Source: Undaria pinnatifida (Eukaryota > Sar > Phaeophyceae > Laminariales > Alariaceae). From it: a DNA stretch of 64,000 bases. The translations under genes and the position numbers were made by a program. Every line of letters begins with the position of its first letter. The first letter of the stretch is position 1. The DNA lies in NCBI GenBank assembly GCA_012845835.1, contig JABAKD010000021.1, positions 5,346,477 through 5,410,476 of the forward strand, written 5' to 3'. The notes under the pieces are model-generated. The model worked only from the letters and a program-made list of their open reading frames with translations, did not search any database and was not told the origin of the DNA. This document shows positions 62,400-64,000 of this stretch, piece after piece.

Positions 62400-63490
62400 G
62401 GAACGAAGACGTGCTAAGAGCATCCGGATCTGTTGCCAACAGAAGGCGGGGCGGAAAGGTCACCAGGTGTACGGCTCAAGGGGGGGGGGGGGGGATATCC
62501 GTTTCAAGAAAGGCGTGCAACTCGGGGGAGTGAAAGGGAGGGGAGTCGAGGGGGCGTGGAATCCCACTTCAAGACATGGAACACCGGGGGCAGAGCTACC
62601 CGAACAGGACGTGTAATACTGCGGACAAGACGGGTTGGGGTTAGTGATTCGGAACGAACGCCAAACTCCAGTGGGTGAAGCTCTTACAGTACTACCGAAA
62701 CAGTGTTTGGGAAGGGGAGGGGGGGGGCGCAACGAATGCCCTTCGTTAGCGGCCGGACGGGGGGTGTTGAAGGTGTGAGCAAGAGCGCAGGTAACGCACT
62801 GCCTGATAAAATAGCTGGAGCAGGTAAGAGGGAGAAAAGGAGATCAACAAGAAAGGGTACAGGGGCGGACCTGCTTCCGCTACACTCCCCGAGGCTGACA
62901 GGGCTGACGAAAAATGGAGCCTTTTTGAAGTGATCCAGAGAAGAAGGAAGCTATGGGCGTTGCGGGTGCTCGGGAGATACCAAAGGTCGAATATTGCAGG
63001 ATGTGCTGTGGGTTTTCAGAGTGTTGGAGGGGAGAACAGGGTACTGGAGTAGACAGCCAAGGCAGGAAAGGAGGTGGGGCGTGTTGCGGGGGAGGGTGGA
63101 GCGAGAGAGACAGACTGAGAACGCGCCTTCTGCATGTGAGTTTTGGCTGTCGAAGTTGTCTGTCAGAGTGGGGGGCAGGTCAGCCGCGTACAATAGCTGG
63201 GAAGGGAATTTAGCTGTTTTGTTTGCCTGCCACAGTGGAGGGCAGATCCGCCGCGTACAACGGTTGGATTCGGAGACGGGGGGAGGGGGCGGGGGGGGGG
63301 GGGGGGATTGGGCGATAATGGCCGTCACAGTTCTGCGTACTTCCCGCGTGGAAAGGAACGCCACGGACCACAAATAAAGCGCATTTTTGGTGAAGAGTAG
63401 ACCAAAATTAAAATAACGTGCGTTCATTGAAGACAACGACATCAGTACACCCATGTTCTTCATCCTACGGTGTAAGCAGCTACAACTTCT
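62400..63490. other. G-rich region without a supported gene
   Basis: G runs at 62480-62494, 62717-62728 and 63278-63306. The strings GGGGGCAGGTCAGCCGCGTAC and GGAGGGCAGATCCGCCGCGTAC (about 63172 and 63238) form a short imperfect duplication of about 66 bp spacing. Frames of up to 190 codons across it overlap on both strands and have no motif. Confidence 0.45.
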
Positions 63491-63499
63491 GTGGTGGCA

Positions 63500-63895
63500 G
63501 CCGTGAGAAGGGTAAGACATGACCAATCACACTTGTCCAAGGCAAAACAAACAGTGGAAAATGTATATCGTACCGGGTACGAAAACAAAACGAGACAAGC
63601 CCAGATCACCCAAAGAAAAACAAAAGGATACGTAGGGATATACAAAATGCCAACAGGGGTTATGATTAACATCATGCAAGAAAATCAGAAGGCTGCAAGA
63701 AGAACGAACGGCATAAATAGGTGCTGGAGAGGGAAACAGCAGTTGGGCATTGAGGAACAGGTAGCTGTTGCATGGACGAAACTACACGCGAACAAGCGAA
63801 ATGCTATGCCGGCATACCAAAGGCGGTCCTCTTCGCGGTTGAACGAACTCGAATTTTCGGCAAAAATTGGAAAAAAAACGATATTTTCGGGTGTG
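63500..63895 (+). repeat. Purine-rich interspersed repeat, copy B
   Basis: Matches 29150-29400: GTACCGGGTACGAAAAC, AAAGAAAAAC runs and TTGAGGAACAGGTAGCTGTT. The plus-strand frame here (63491-63898) is Lys/Asn/Arg-rich and in the other copy is replaced by a frame of different sequence, so coding is not supported. Confidence 0.6.
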
Positions 63896-64000
63896 TGAGA
63901 GGATGCAACGAACTAGCGAAAAATCAAAAAAAAAAAAAAAATGATATCTGACATGGACCAGGGACCAGACAGGAGTTTTGAAAAACATTATGCAAGAGTA

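Noticed and set aside
63491-63898. 135-codon plus-strand ORF
   Set aside because: Located in a purine-rich interspersed repeat; the homologous copy at 29.1 kb does not keep the frame.

Overview
The window looks like a nuclear contig from a eukaryote with a repeat-dominated genome, probably a protist or alga; I cannot name the lineage. Evidence: well-formed spliceosomal junctions (GTAAGT or GTGAGT donors, pyrimidine-rich acceptors), a DIRS-type tyrosine-recombinase retrotransposon, a Ty1/copia LTR element, a tRNA-derived SINE family, many satellites and hairpin repeats, and one assembly gap (22910-23409). There is no operon structure and no bacterial signal. Conserved coding sequence is sparse.

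Layout. 1-6 kb: short dispersed repeats, a Gag-like zinc-knuckle ORF (1835-2596, minus), a GT-rich minisatellite (2.6-3.35 kb), an AT-rich patch and an unrecognised GC-rich ORF (4871-5692, minus). 6.2-15 kb: arms of a long-inverted-repeat family (here called FB) around a decayed DIRS-like element (10.4-13.3 kb, plus). 15-22 kb: a truncated SINE, then a decayed, internally deleted copia element on the minus strand with both LTRs (17586-22070). 22.1-28.1 kb: a second FB copy with G-tract/C-tract arms and the gap. 28-43.7 kb: mostly unrecognised or decayed sequence, an isolated exon with a membrane anchor (34658-34839), a three-unit tandem array of about 335 bp (36.6-37.6 kb), a second SINE, a 169-bp tandem duplication and a hairpin element (41.7-42.0 kb). 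43.7-51.2 kb: a third FB copy, carrying a full-length SINE exactly where the 22-28 kb copy has an intact sequence, so the window holds both the empty and the filled site. 51.4-59.2 kb: the best host-like locus, a minus-strand multi-exon gene. 60.1-64 kb: G-rich, minisatellite-rich sequence with no convincing gene.

The most informative coding locus is 51385-59237. Eight minus-strand segments have good splice sites and compatible phases. They encode repeated copies of a small extracellular-type module (Gly-Cys-Tyr/Phe, Tyr-Thr, Trp-x-Ile, Pro...Trp and Cys-Gly-Cys landmarks). Two successive modules are separated by an exon of about 635 codons that is almost entirely Ser/Thr/Pro repeats. The conserved intron phases suggest one modular, probably secreted or surface-anchored glycoprotein, though tandem paralogous genes remain possible. 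The exon at 34658-34839 looks like the last exon of a relative that ends in a transmembrane helix.

The other recurring theme is the FB family. Its ends carry a conserved tip of about 100 bp, subterminal repeats of about 280 bp rich in G runs (left, plus strand) or C runs (right), and interiors without a recognisable transposase. Short palindromes made of two facing tips occur several times.
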